Positions 1 through 8,277 of a stretch of 13,296 nt of DNA are shown one piece after another. The notes beneath the pieces were generated by a model. The model searched no databases. It saw only the letters and a program-made list of their open reading frames with translations, and was not told the DNA's origin. Source of the DNA: Pseudomonadota bacterium (GTDB taxonomy: Bacteria > Pseudomonadota > Gammaproteobacteria > Burkholderiales > Burkholderiaceae_C). The stretch lies in the NCBI GenBank assembly GCA_030918015.1, contig JAUPTP010000016.1:1-13296 (forward strand), read 5' to 3'. A program made the translations under genes and the position numbers. Position 1 is the first letter of the stretch; each line of letters starts with the position of its first letter.

Positions 1-2
1 AG

Positions 3-428
3 GTGCGGCCGGCCGCGCCTGCGCCCGCCTGGCCGCTCGGACCCGAGCCGGAGGGCCTGCGGCTGACCGCCGACGAGCTGGCGTTGCGGCTGGACCAGGT
101 GGCGCTGCTGGATGCGCGCGCGCCCGAGCGCTACCGCGGGGATGTCGAGCCGCTCGATCCGGTGGCCGGCCACATTCCCGGCGCGCTGAACCGCCCCTTC
201 AGTGCCAACCTCGGGCCCGACAGCCGCTTCCTGCCGCCCGAGGCGCTGCGTGCGGCCTTCCAGGGCCTGGCCGGCGCGCGTGCGGTGGTGCACCAGTGCG
301 GCTCGGGCGTGACCGCCTGCCACAACCTGCTGGCGATGGCGGTGGCCGGCCTGCCTGGCGGCGCGCTCTATGCGGGCTCGTGGAGCGAGTGGTGCCGCGA
401 TCCGTCGCGGCCGGTGGCCCGAGGCTGA
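3..428 (+). CDS. sseA: Rhodanese-domain sulfurtransferase, probable 3-mercaptopyruvate sulfurtransferase, C-terminal part
   Basis: The gene is cut by the window edge; only its last 141 codons are present and the true start lies upstream. The fragment is one rhodanese domain: a strand ending in LLDAR (fragment residues about 35-39), then AGHIPGALNRPF, then the active-site loop CGSGVTA with the catalytic cysteine at fragment residue 99, and a closing YAGSWSEWC element. A CGSGVTA loop is typical of the mercaptopyruvate sulfurtransferase group, while thiosulfate-specific rhodaneses usually carry CRKG-type loops, so a sulfur-transfer role using 3-mercaptopyruvate is the better guess. Family members have two rhodanese domains and about 280 residues, so roughly half is missing. 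It is followed by 105 non-coding bases before the stress protein gene. The family is clear; the exact substrate is inferred. Confidence 0.88.
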   Translation: MRPAAPAPAWPLGPEPEGLRLTADELALRLDQVALLDARAPERYRGDVEPLDPVAGHIPGALNRPFSANLGPDSRFLPPEALRAAFQGLAGARAVVHQCGSGVTACHNLLAMAVAGLPGGALYAGSWSEWCRDPSRPVARG

Positions 429-454
429 CGCCGGCCTTGCAGTCGGCGTGGTTC

Positions 455-468
455 TTGACGTTGCTCAA
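455..468 (+). promoter_or_regulatory. FNR/Anr-like operator upstream of the universal stress protein gene
   Basis: The sequence TTGACGTTGCTCAA has perfect TTGA and TCAA half-sites separated by six bases, close to the FNR/Anr consensus TTGAT-N4-ATCAA (mismatch only at the inner base of each half). It is centred at 461.5. A possible -10 element CATGAT lies at 490-495, which would put transcription start near 502-503, so the box would sit at about -41, the classical class II activator position. Oxygen-responsive control of universal stress proteins by Anr is known in pseudomonads. The site is seen directly; its function is inferred. Confidence 0.5.
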
Positions 469-533
469 GCCGCGTCCGGTGGTGCGGCGCATGATCGGTG
501 CATCCCTTTTTTGCGTCTGCAGGAGTTCCGATC

Positions 534-968
534 ATGTACAAGAGCATTCTGGTGCCGACCGACGGCTCGGACATCACCGCCAAGGCGGTGGACACGGCCG
601 TGATGATGGCCAAGACCTTCGGCGCGCAGCTGGTCACGCTGGCCGTCAAGGAGCCGTTCCCGTACAGCGCCGTGACCGAGATGCAGCCGGTGCCGCCGCA
701 GGAGTTCTTCGACGCGCAGGAGCGCATCGCGGTCAAGCACCTCGATCAGGTCAAGGCGGCCTGTGCGGCCGCGGGCGTGGCGTGCTCGGCCGCTGCGGTT
801 GAGGCCGCCCATCCGTGGGAGGCGATCCTCGACTTCGGCAGGGACCAGGGCGCGGACCTGATCGTCATGGCCTCGCACGGCCGCCGCGGCGTGGCCGCGC
901 TGCTGATCGGCAGCGAGACCCAGAAGGTGCTGACCCACAGCACCGTGCCGGTGCTGGTGGTGCGCTGA
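534..968 (+). CDS. Universal stress protein, UspA family
   Basis: This 144-residue protein is one complete Usp domain of the usual length for a single-domain member. It opens with the typical first strand MYKSILVPTDGS. It ends with the nucleotide-binding signature: ASHG at residues 113-116, nine residues, then GS at 126-127, followed by the closing strand PVLVV. The pattern is close to the ATP-binding type G-2X-G-9X-G(S/T), with alanine for the first glycine, so ATP binding is likely but unproven. Proteins of this cytoplasmic family help cells survive growth arrest, oxidants or low oxygen. The ATG at 534 is preferred over an upstream in-frame ATG at 498 because a clear ribosome site AGGAG lies at 521-525 and the family N-terminus begins here. 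An FNR-like box about 66 bases upstream suggests induction at low oxygen. It converges on the AIM24-type gene. Confidence 0.93.
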   Translation: MYKSILVPTDGSDITAKAVDTAVMMAKTFGAQLVTLAVKEPFPYSAVTEMQPVPPQEFFDAQERIAVKHLDQVKAACAAAGVACSAAAVEAAHPWEAILDFGRDQGADLIVMASHGRRGVAALLIGSETQKVLTHSTVPVLVVR

Positions 969-1000
969 GGGCGGCTGGGGCGGCTGGGGCGCGCCTCAGC
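964..1000. terminator. Inverted repeat spanning two convergent stop codons, possible bidirectional terminator
   Basis: GCTGAGG at 964-970 is the exact reverse complement of CCTCAGC at 994-1000. The arms contain the stop codon of the stress protein gene (966-968) and that of the opposing AIM24-type gene (996-998). The 23-base loop holds two adjacent copies of CGGCTGGGG (972-980 and 981-989). There is no T-run on either side and the loop is long, so termination activity is uncertain. Confidence 0.3.
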
Positions 1001-1847
1001 GGTTGCCGCCGAGGAGGCCGCCGAGCAGCGAGCCCTCCTCGCTCGACGAGCCGCCGGTCTGCGGCGCGGCGGCGAACACCCGGCTGGCCAGGCGCGAGAA
1101 CGGCAGGCTCTGCAGCCACACCGTGCCCGGGCCGGTCATCTTGGCGAAGAACAGGCCCTCGCCACCGAAGAGCGCCGTCTTGATCTTGCCGACGTACTGG
1201 ATCTCGAAGTCCACGTTCGGCGTGTAGGCCACGACGCAGCCGGTGTCGATCAGCAGCGTCTCGCCGGGCTGGAGCTCGCGGCGCAGCACCGTGCCGCCGG
1301 CATGCACGAAGGCCAGGCCGTCGCCCTCGAGCTTCTGCATGATGAAGCCCTCGCCGCCGAAGAAGCCCACCGAGAGCTTCTGCTGGAAGTGGATGCCCAG
1401 CGAGACGCCGCGCGCCGCGCACAGGAAGGAATCCTTCTGGCAGATCAGCATGCCGCCGAGCTGGCGCAGGTCCATCGGCAGGATCTTGCCGGGATAGGGC
1501 GCGGCGAAGGCGACGCGCTGCTTGACGCGCGCCTGGTTGCTGTAGACGGTGGTGAACAGCGACTCGCCGGTGATCAGCCGCTTGCCCGCGCCGAGCAGCT
1601 TGCTCATGAAGCCGCCCTCCTGGCGACCGCCGTCGCCGAAGACGGTGTCCATCTGGATGCCGCCCTCCATGAACATCAGGCTGCCGGCCTCGCCGATCGC
1701 GGCCTCGCCGGGGTCGAGCTCGACCTCGACGAACTGCATCTCGGCGCCGCGGATCTCGTAGTCGACCGCATCCATGCGGCCGCCGGGCGCCGGCCCGGGG
1801 GCAGGAGACGGGGTGGGCGAGGTGTTGAAGGAGGAGAAGAGTGACAT
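996..1847 (-). CDS. AIM24 / TIGR00266 family protein
   Basis: The 283-residue protein matches the AIM24 (DUF124) family, also known as TIGR00266. Recognisable stretches include YEIRGAEMQFVEVELDPGE near residue 30, the GEAGSLMFMEGGI segment, VGFFGGEGFIMQKLEGDG in the middle, and GPGTVWLQSLPFSRLA near the end. The family forms a glycine-rich beta structure. It is named after a yeast mitochondrial inner-membrane protein, but the bacterial biochemical role is not established. A short Pro/Ser/Gly-rich stretch (about residues 9-24) precedes the domain, and the C-terminus is a Gly/Leu-rich tail (GSLLGGLLGGNR). The ATG at 1847 is preferred to one at 1928 because the longer form would run into the upstream gene. 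No clear ribosome site is visible, and the start is 31 bases after the upstream gene's stop, so translation may be coupled. Confidence 0.9.
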   Translation of the reverse strand: MSLFSSFNTSPTPSPAPGPAPGGRMDAVDYEIRGAEMQFVEVELDPGEAAIGEAGSLMFMEGGIQMDTVFGDGGRQEGGFMSKLLGAGKRLITGESLFTTVYSNQARVKQRVAFAAPYPGKILPMDLRQLGGMLICQKDSFLCAARGVSLGIHFQQKLSVGFFGGEGFIMQKLEGDGLAFVHAGGTVLRRELQPGETLLIDTGCVVAYTPNVDFEIQYVGKIKTALFGGEGLFFAKMTGPGTVWLQSLPFSRLASRVFAAAPQTGGSSSEEGSLLGGLLGGNR

Positions 1848-1878
1848 GGCGTTCAGGTTCTGACGTCGTGATCCGGGA

Positions 1879-2643
1879 TCATCGCACCAGCGGGGCGCGC
1901 AGCCGGGCGAAGTCGCGGGGAGCCACATACTGCAGCACGGGTTTGCCGCGGCCCTGCGGATCGAGCGAGACGACCAGGCCGCGCGCCGGGTAGAGCAGGT
2001 GCACCAGGGCGTCGGCCGTGACGATCCGCTCCGGGGCGGGGTCGAAGCGCTCCAGCGCCACCGCCTCGTCGAAGCGGGCGGCCGGCAGGAAGGTCAGCGC
2101 GACGATCGGGCTCTGGCGGGCCCGGTCCGCATCCTCGGCGGCCAGGGTCAGGCGGTAGCTGCCGCTGGGCTGGGGCTCGCGGGCGGTGGCGCGCTCGGCC
2201 CAGCGCTGCAGCGTGGCGGGGTCGGCGCTGCCGGTCAGCACCAGTCGGCCCTGCACGAAGCCGGCGCGCACGCTCTCCAGATAGGCCTCGAGCGTGAACA
2301 TGCCTTGCGGGTCGCGCACGAGCGCCACCTTCATCTCGGGCGCCTCGGCGGGCCAGGTCCGGCCGATGCGCGCGATCGGGTCGCGCCCGATCACCACGCC
2401 GAAGACCTCGGCCAGGCCGTCGCCCGCCGGCGTGATGCGCCAGGGCAGCGCCTGCGCGCTCTCGGTCGCATGGGCGGCCCGGGCGGATGGCGCCTCGCCC
2501 CGGAGCTGCTGCCAGGCCCAGGGCCCCAGCAGCGCAAGCACCAGGAAGGCCAGGGTGCCGAGCAGCAGCCCGGCGACCATCCGGCCGGAGCCGGAACGGG
2601 GAGACGGGGCGGACGATTCGGTGGGGGCGGGATGGGGCGACAT
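1879..2643 (-). CDS. Hypothetical protein with one N-terminal membrane anchor
   Basis: I do not recognise this 254-residue protein. It starts with a Ser/Pro-rich cytoplasmic-looking segment (residues 1-20), followed by a single hydrophobic stretch at about 22-42 (MVAGLLLGT through LALLG), then about 210 soluble residues with regular alternation of strands and helices. No catalytic motif or cysteine pattern stands out. The soluble part is probably periplasmic, judged from the Arg-containing N-terminal flank. Codon use matches its neighbours and the frame is intact, so it is very probably a real gene. It is the first gene of a likely two-gene minus-strand unit with the AIM24-type gene 31 bases downstream. 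Its start is 6 bases after a TAGAAT box, suggesting a leaderless or nearly leaderless transcript. Confidence 0.8.
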   Translation of the reverse strand: MSPHPAPTESSAPSPRSGSGRMVAGLLLGTLAFLVLALLGPWAWQQLRGEAPSARAAHATESAQALPWRITPAGDGLAEVFGVVIGRDPIARIGRTWPAEAPEMKVALVRDPQGMFTLEAYLESVRAGFVQGRLVLTGSADPATLQRWAERATAREPQPSGSYRLTLAAEDADRARQSPIVALTFLPAARFDEAVALERFDPAPERIVTADALVHLLYPARGLVVSLDPQGRGKPVLQYVAPRDFARLRAPLVR

Positions 2644-2680
2644 GGCGGGATTCTAGGCAGGCCGGATCACAATGCCGGGC
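2644..2680. promoter_or_regulatory. Very short divergent promoter region with two -10-like boxes
   Basis: The gap between the two divergent start codons is only 37 bases (28 if the dehydrogenase starts at 2672). On the minus strand TAGAAT (2655-2650) lies 6 bases before the ATG at 2643. On the plus strand CACAAT (2668-2673) lies 7 bases before the ATG at 2681. Neither has a recognisable -35 box at 17-18 bases. The spacing would place both transcription starts at or next to the start codon. No Shine-Dalgarno sequence is evident for either gene. Confidence 0.42.
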
Positions 2681-3472
2681 ATGAACCCGTCTGCATCCTC
2701 TTCCGATCACCTCGTCGTGCTGACTGGCGCCTCGCGCGGGCTGGGCCTGGCGATGGCGCGTCAGCTGCTGGCCTCGCCGGGCTGCATGCTCATCGGCATC
2801 GCGCGTCGGCCCGAGCCGGCGCTGGACGCGCTGGCCGCCGCCCGGGGCTCGGTCCATGAGGCCTGGGCGATGGACCTGGCGGAGGCGCCGGCGGCGGCGG
2901 CGCGGCTGTCGGCCTGGCTGGCCGCGCAGCCGCTGGCGCGCTGGGGCCGCGTCACGCTGATCAACAACGCCGGCGTGATCCCGCGCATCGGTCCGCTGGG
3001 GCAGGATGAGCCCGGTGCGCTGTCGGCGGCGCTGCGGGTCGGCCTGGAGGCGCCGATGCTGCTGACCGCCGCGCTGCTGGGTGCGACCGCCGGCTGGGCG
3101 GCGCGTGCTGGCGGCGAGGTGCGGGTGCTCAACCTCTCGTCCGGCCTGGGCCGGCGCGCGATGGCCGGCAGCGCCGCCTACTGCGCCGCCAAGGCCGGCA
3201 TGGACCACTTCAGCCGTGCGGTCGCGCTGGAGGAGGCCGCCGGCCCGCACCCGGCGAGCATCGTCTCGCTGGCGCCGGGCGTGATCGACACCGACATGCA
3301 GGTGCAGCTGCGCGGCGCCGATCCGGCCGGATTCCCCGACCACGGCCGCTTCGTGCATCTGCAGTCGGCCGGGCTGCTCGACAGCGCCGAGGCGGCCGCC
3401 GCCAAGGTGCTGGCCTGGCTGGACCGGTCGGATTTCGGCGCGCAGCCGGTGGCCGACGTGCGCGAGGGCTGA
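2681..3472 (+). CDS. Short-chain dehydrogenase/reductase (SDR), possibly sepiapterin/benzil-reductase-like
   Basis: This 263-residue protein is a classical SDR. It has the cofactor loop TGASRGLG (residues 15-22), the NNAG motif (95-98), the catalytic Ser within NLSSG (about 153-154), Tyr167 and Lys171 in the YxxxK signature, and PGVIDTDMQ at 199-207. An Arg after the Ser in the glycine-rich loop and the ARRPE segment after the second strand suggest NADP(H). The VIDTDMQ element recalls the sepiapterin reductase / YueD benzil reductase branch, so a small carbonyl substrate is plausible but not proven. The start is placed at 2681 because the CACAAT box then sits as it does before polA; an ATG at 2672 would add three residues and cannot be excluded. 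It converges on the BPSS1780-type gene with a 4-base gap. Confidence 0.9.
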   Translation: MNPSASSSDHLVVLTGASRGLGLAMARQLLASPGCMLIGIARRPEPALDALAAARGSVHEAWAMDLAEAPAAAARLSAWLAAQPLARWGRVTLINNAGVIPRIGPLGQDEPGALSAALRVGLEAPMLLTAALLGATAGWAARAGGEVRVLNLSSGLGRRAMAGSAAYCAAKAGMDHFSRAVALEEAAGPHPASIVSLAPGVIDTDMQVQLRGADPAGFPDHGRFVHLQSAGLLDSAEAAAAKVLAWLDRSDFGAQPVADVREG

Positions 3473-3486
3473 GGCTTCAGCCCTCG
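3463..3486. terminator. Perfect 10-bp inverted repeat built from two convergent stop codons
   Basis: CGAGGGCTGA (3463-3472) and TCAGCCCTCG (3477-3486) are exact reverse complements separated by only GGCT, giving a 10-bp GC-rich stem with a tetraloop. The stop codons of both convergent genes (3470-3472 and 3477-3479) are inside the stem, as are their last Glu-Gly codons. No T-run follows on either strand, so if it stops transcription it would do so as a strong hairpin or with Rho. The structure is certain; the role is inferred. Confidence 0.55.
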
Positions 3487-4247
3487 AAGTCGATGCAGGC
3501 GTCGATGCTGACCTGCATCGACGCGTAGAAGGCGGCCGAGAACATCAGCGCCGCGGGCAGCACCAGGACCGTGCCGATCGCGCCCAGGCCCAGCACGCCC
3601 ACCACCGCGGCCAGCGCGGCCGACAGCACCAGGTCCGCGCCGATCCAGGCCAGCGCGAAGACCACGAAGGCGCCGAGATGGCGTCCGGAGGCGGTCAGGC
3701 TGACGAACAGCGCCTTGGCCGCGCCCGCGCCGGTGCGCAGGGCCACCGCCGGCGCATGCCAGAAGGCCAGCAGCAGCGGCGCGAGCAGCGCGGCGCGCAG
3801 CACCATGCCCTGCTGCAGCGTGGCCACCGCCTCGATCATCGCGCCGTCGCCGGCCTCGCTGTCGCGGAAGAGGTCCCAGGCGTCGCTCATGCCCGGATCG
3901 ATCAGGTCGCCCAGCGCCATCAGCAGCCAGGCCAGGACGGCCTGCAGTGCGCCGAGCTGCAGCAGCACCTTGCGGGCCGGCTGGCGCAGCGGCGCGAACA
4001 GGTGGGCCGGGCCGGGTGTGCCCCCGTCCTGCAGCACGCGGCCGACCTCGTACCAGCCGGCATGGAGCGCCGGCAGCAGCAGCACCATCAGCAGCGGACC
4101 CACCCAGGGCAGGCCCAGCAGCATCGACAGGATCAGCATGACCAGCGCGAACAGGCCGCCCAGGGCCATCGGCGCCCGGCGCAGCCGGGCCAGGCCGGCG
4201 AGCATCCAGCGCAGGCCGTCGCGGGGCGTGGTCTGGCACAGCTTCAT
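3477..4247 (-). CDS. BPSS1780-type integral membrane protein
   Basis: The 256-residue protein is strongly hydrophobic, with about six membrane segments near residues 28-45, 49-65, 94-114, 150-170, 190-212 and 215-245. Its composition and features such as PALHAGWYEVGR after the second segment match the BPSS1780 family of Burkholderiales membrane proteins, whose function is unknown. The start at 4247 is chosen because an earlier ATG (4340) lies inside thrB. A weak GGAG ribosome site precedes it. It begins 22 bases after the thrB stop on the same strand, so the two are very likely co-transcribed. Co-transcription does not prove a role in threonine synthesis. The last codons form part of the convergent hairpin at 3463-3486. 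Confidence 0.88.
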   Translation of the reverse strand: MKLCQTTPRDGLRWMLAGLARLRRAPMALGGLFALVMLILSMLLGLPWVGPLLMVLLLPALHAGWYEVGRVLQDGGTPGPAHLFAPLRQPARKVLLQLGALQAVLAWLLMALGDLIDPGMSDAWDLFRDSEAGDGAMIEAVATLQQGMVLRAALLAPLLLAFWHAPAVALRTGAGAAKALFVSLTASGRHLGAFVVFALAWIGADLVLSAALAAVVGVLGLGAIGTVLVLPAALMFSAAFYASMQVSIDACIDFEG

Positions 4248-4269
4248 GGTTGCGGCTCCGGTGCGGCGC

Positions 4270-5241
4270 TCAGCCGCGCACCCAGTGCCACGGGTTGGCC
4301 ACGCGCTCGCGCAGCACCCGCTCGAAGTGGGTCGGGTCATGCGGCTTGAGCATCGAGGCCTCGCGCGGCAGGTGGAAGTCCCACAGCCGCGAGGTCCAGA
4401 AGCGCAGCGCGCCGGCGCGCATCATCGCCGGCAGCAGGCGCAGCTCGTCGGCGCTCAGGGGGCATTCGGCGTCGTAGGCGGCGACCATGGCGCTGGCGCG
4501 GTCCTCGTCGAGGCGGCCGGTGGGCAGGTCGATGCACCAGTCGTTCAGGCACACCGCCAGGTCGAACAGCCAGGTGTCGACGCCGGCGAAGTAGAAGTCG
4601 AAGAAGCCGGTGAGCTTCTCGTGGCCGGGCAGGCCGTCGAACATCACGTTGTCGCGGAACAGGTCGGCGTGCACCGGGCCGCGCGGCAGCGCCTGGTAGC
4701 CGGCGGTGTCGGCCAGATGGCGCTGGAAGGCCAGCTCGTCCTCGATGAGCCGGCGGGCGCTCTCGTCCATGTGCGGCACCACCACCGGCACCGTCTCGAT
4801 CCACCAGGACAGGCCGCGCAGGTTGGGCTGCTGGCGCGGGTAGTCGCGCCCGGCCAGGTGCATGCGCGCCAGCATCTGGCCGACCTGGCGGCAGTGCCAG
4901 ACCGAGGGCGCGAGCTGATGGCCGCCGGAGAGCCGGTCCACCAGCGCCGCGGGCTTGCCGCAGACGGTGTGCAGGATCTCGCCGCGCGCGTCGGCCTGCG
5001 GATCGGGCACCGGGATGCCGCGCCCGGCCAGGTGCTTCATCAGGTGCAGGTAGAAGGGCAGCTGCTCGTGCGTCAGGCGCTCGAACAGCGTCAGCACCCA
5101 CTCGCCGCGCTCGGTGGTCACGAAGTAGTTGGTGTTCTCGATGCCCGAGGCGATGCCGCGCAGCGCGGTGACGGGCCCCAGGCCCAGGCGGTCGACGAGC
5201 GCCTGGGCGTCGTCGAGGGAGACTTCGGTGAAGACGGCCAT
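4270..5241 (-). CDS. thrB: Homoserine kinase (phosphotransferase-fold type)
   Basis: This 323-residue cytoplasmic enzyme phosphorylates homoserine to O-phosphohomoserine with ATP, the step before threonine synthase. It belongs to the ThrB group of the aminoglycoside-phosphotransferase / choline-kinase-like fold, not the GHMP-kinase ThrB of enterobacteria. Visible motifs are MAVFTEVS at the start, GIENTNYFV (about 33-41), the catalytic loop HADLFRDN (191-198) with Asp193 and Asn198, the metal-binding region DFYFAGVD (215-222), and LCLND-like LAVCLNDW (228-235). Length and order fit complete members. The start at 5241 is supported by the family N-terminus; the same frame happens to stay open far upstream through antisense polA, which is a high-GC artefact. 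No Shine-Dalgarno is obvious. A TACAAT box on the same strand (5291-5286) gives a likely promoter with a leader of about 38 bases. The BPSS1780-type gene follows 22 bases downstream. Confidence 0.95.
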   Translation of the reverse strand: MAVFTEVSLDDAQALVDRLGLGPVTALRGIASGIENTNYFVTTERGEWVLTLFERLTHEQLPFYLHLMKHLAGRGIPVPDPQADARGEILHTVCGKPAALVDRLSGGHQLAPSVWHCRQVGQMLARMHLAGRDYPRQQPNLRGLSWWIETVPVVVPHMDESARRLIEDELAFQRHLADTAGYQALPRGPVHADLFRDNVMFDGLPGHEKLTGFFDFYFAGVDTWLFDLAVCLNDWCIDLPTGRLDEDRASAMVAAYDAECPLSADELRLLPAMMRAGALRFWTSRLWDFHLPREASMLKPHDPTHFERVLRERVANPWHWVRG

Positions 5242-5285
5242 CGGAGAGCAGTGCAGCGAGCAGCGGAGAAGCGGGCAAGACGAGG

Positions 5286-5291
5286 ATTGTA
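5286..5291 (-). promoter_or_regulatory. TACAAT -10 element candidate for thrB
   Basis: On the minus strand TACAAT matches the sigma-70 -10 consensus at five of six positions and lies 44 bases before the thrB ATG. No TTGACA-like -35 box is present at 16-18 bases, so the promoter would be weak or activator-dependent. This is a motif call only. Confidence 0.4.
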
Positions 5292-5324
5292 GGCGGCACG
5301 CCTGCGCGCCCCGCAGGCCCGCCG

Positions 5325-5340
5325 GGCGATCGCCGACAAT
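5325..5340 (+). promoter_or_regulatory. GACAAT -10-like box and adjacent palindrome before polA
   Basis: GACAAT at 5335-5340 ends 6 bases before the polA ATG, which would place the transcription start at the A of the ATG (leaderless mRNA). No Shine-Dalgarno is seen, consistent with that. Just upstream, GGCGATCGCC (5325-5334) is a perfect 10-base palindrome overlapping the likely promoter, a possible protein-binding site. There is no recognisable -35 box. Confidence 0.4.
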
Positions 5341-5346
5341 TCCGCC

Positions 5347-8187
<2,841 letters not shown>

Positions 8188-8206
8188 GCGGGGCGGCGGC
8201 GCCCGC
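8188..8206 (+). terminator. GC-rich hairpin just after polA, possible terminator
   Basis: Directly after the polA stop, GCGGGGCG and CGCCCGC can pair as a 7-bp stem with one bulged G and a GCGG loop. No T-run follows. It may weaken read-through into the restriction-modification gene, but such GC-rich pairings are common in this background. Confidence 0.22.
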
Positions 8207-8277
8207 GCCCGAGCCTGGCGTGTTCCTGGCCCCAAATGGCGCCTCTTCAGAACAAGCCAACAATTCGGGGGTCAGGG

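Noticed and set aside
498..533. Upstream ATG for the universal stress protein
   Set aside because: The extra 12 residues are not family-like and would place the AGGAG ribosome site inside the gene.
3571..5292. A plus-strand open frame of about 573 codons opposite the membrane protein and thrB genes
   Set aside because: The composition is Ser/Ala/Arg then Val/Gln/Arg-rich with no recognisable domain, and it mirrors two well-supported minus-strand genes.
8236..8277. Upstream ATG for the restriction-modification gene
   Set aside because: No ribosome site precedes it, while the ATG at 8278 follows a G-rich stretch. It is not fully excluded.
8259..8277. A short AATTCGGGGGTCAGGG stretch before the restriction gene, reminiscent of motifs seen near some transposase genes
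   Set aside because: There is only one copy, with no second repeat end, transposase or target duplication in the window, so it cannot be called a mobile-element end.
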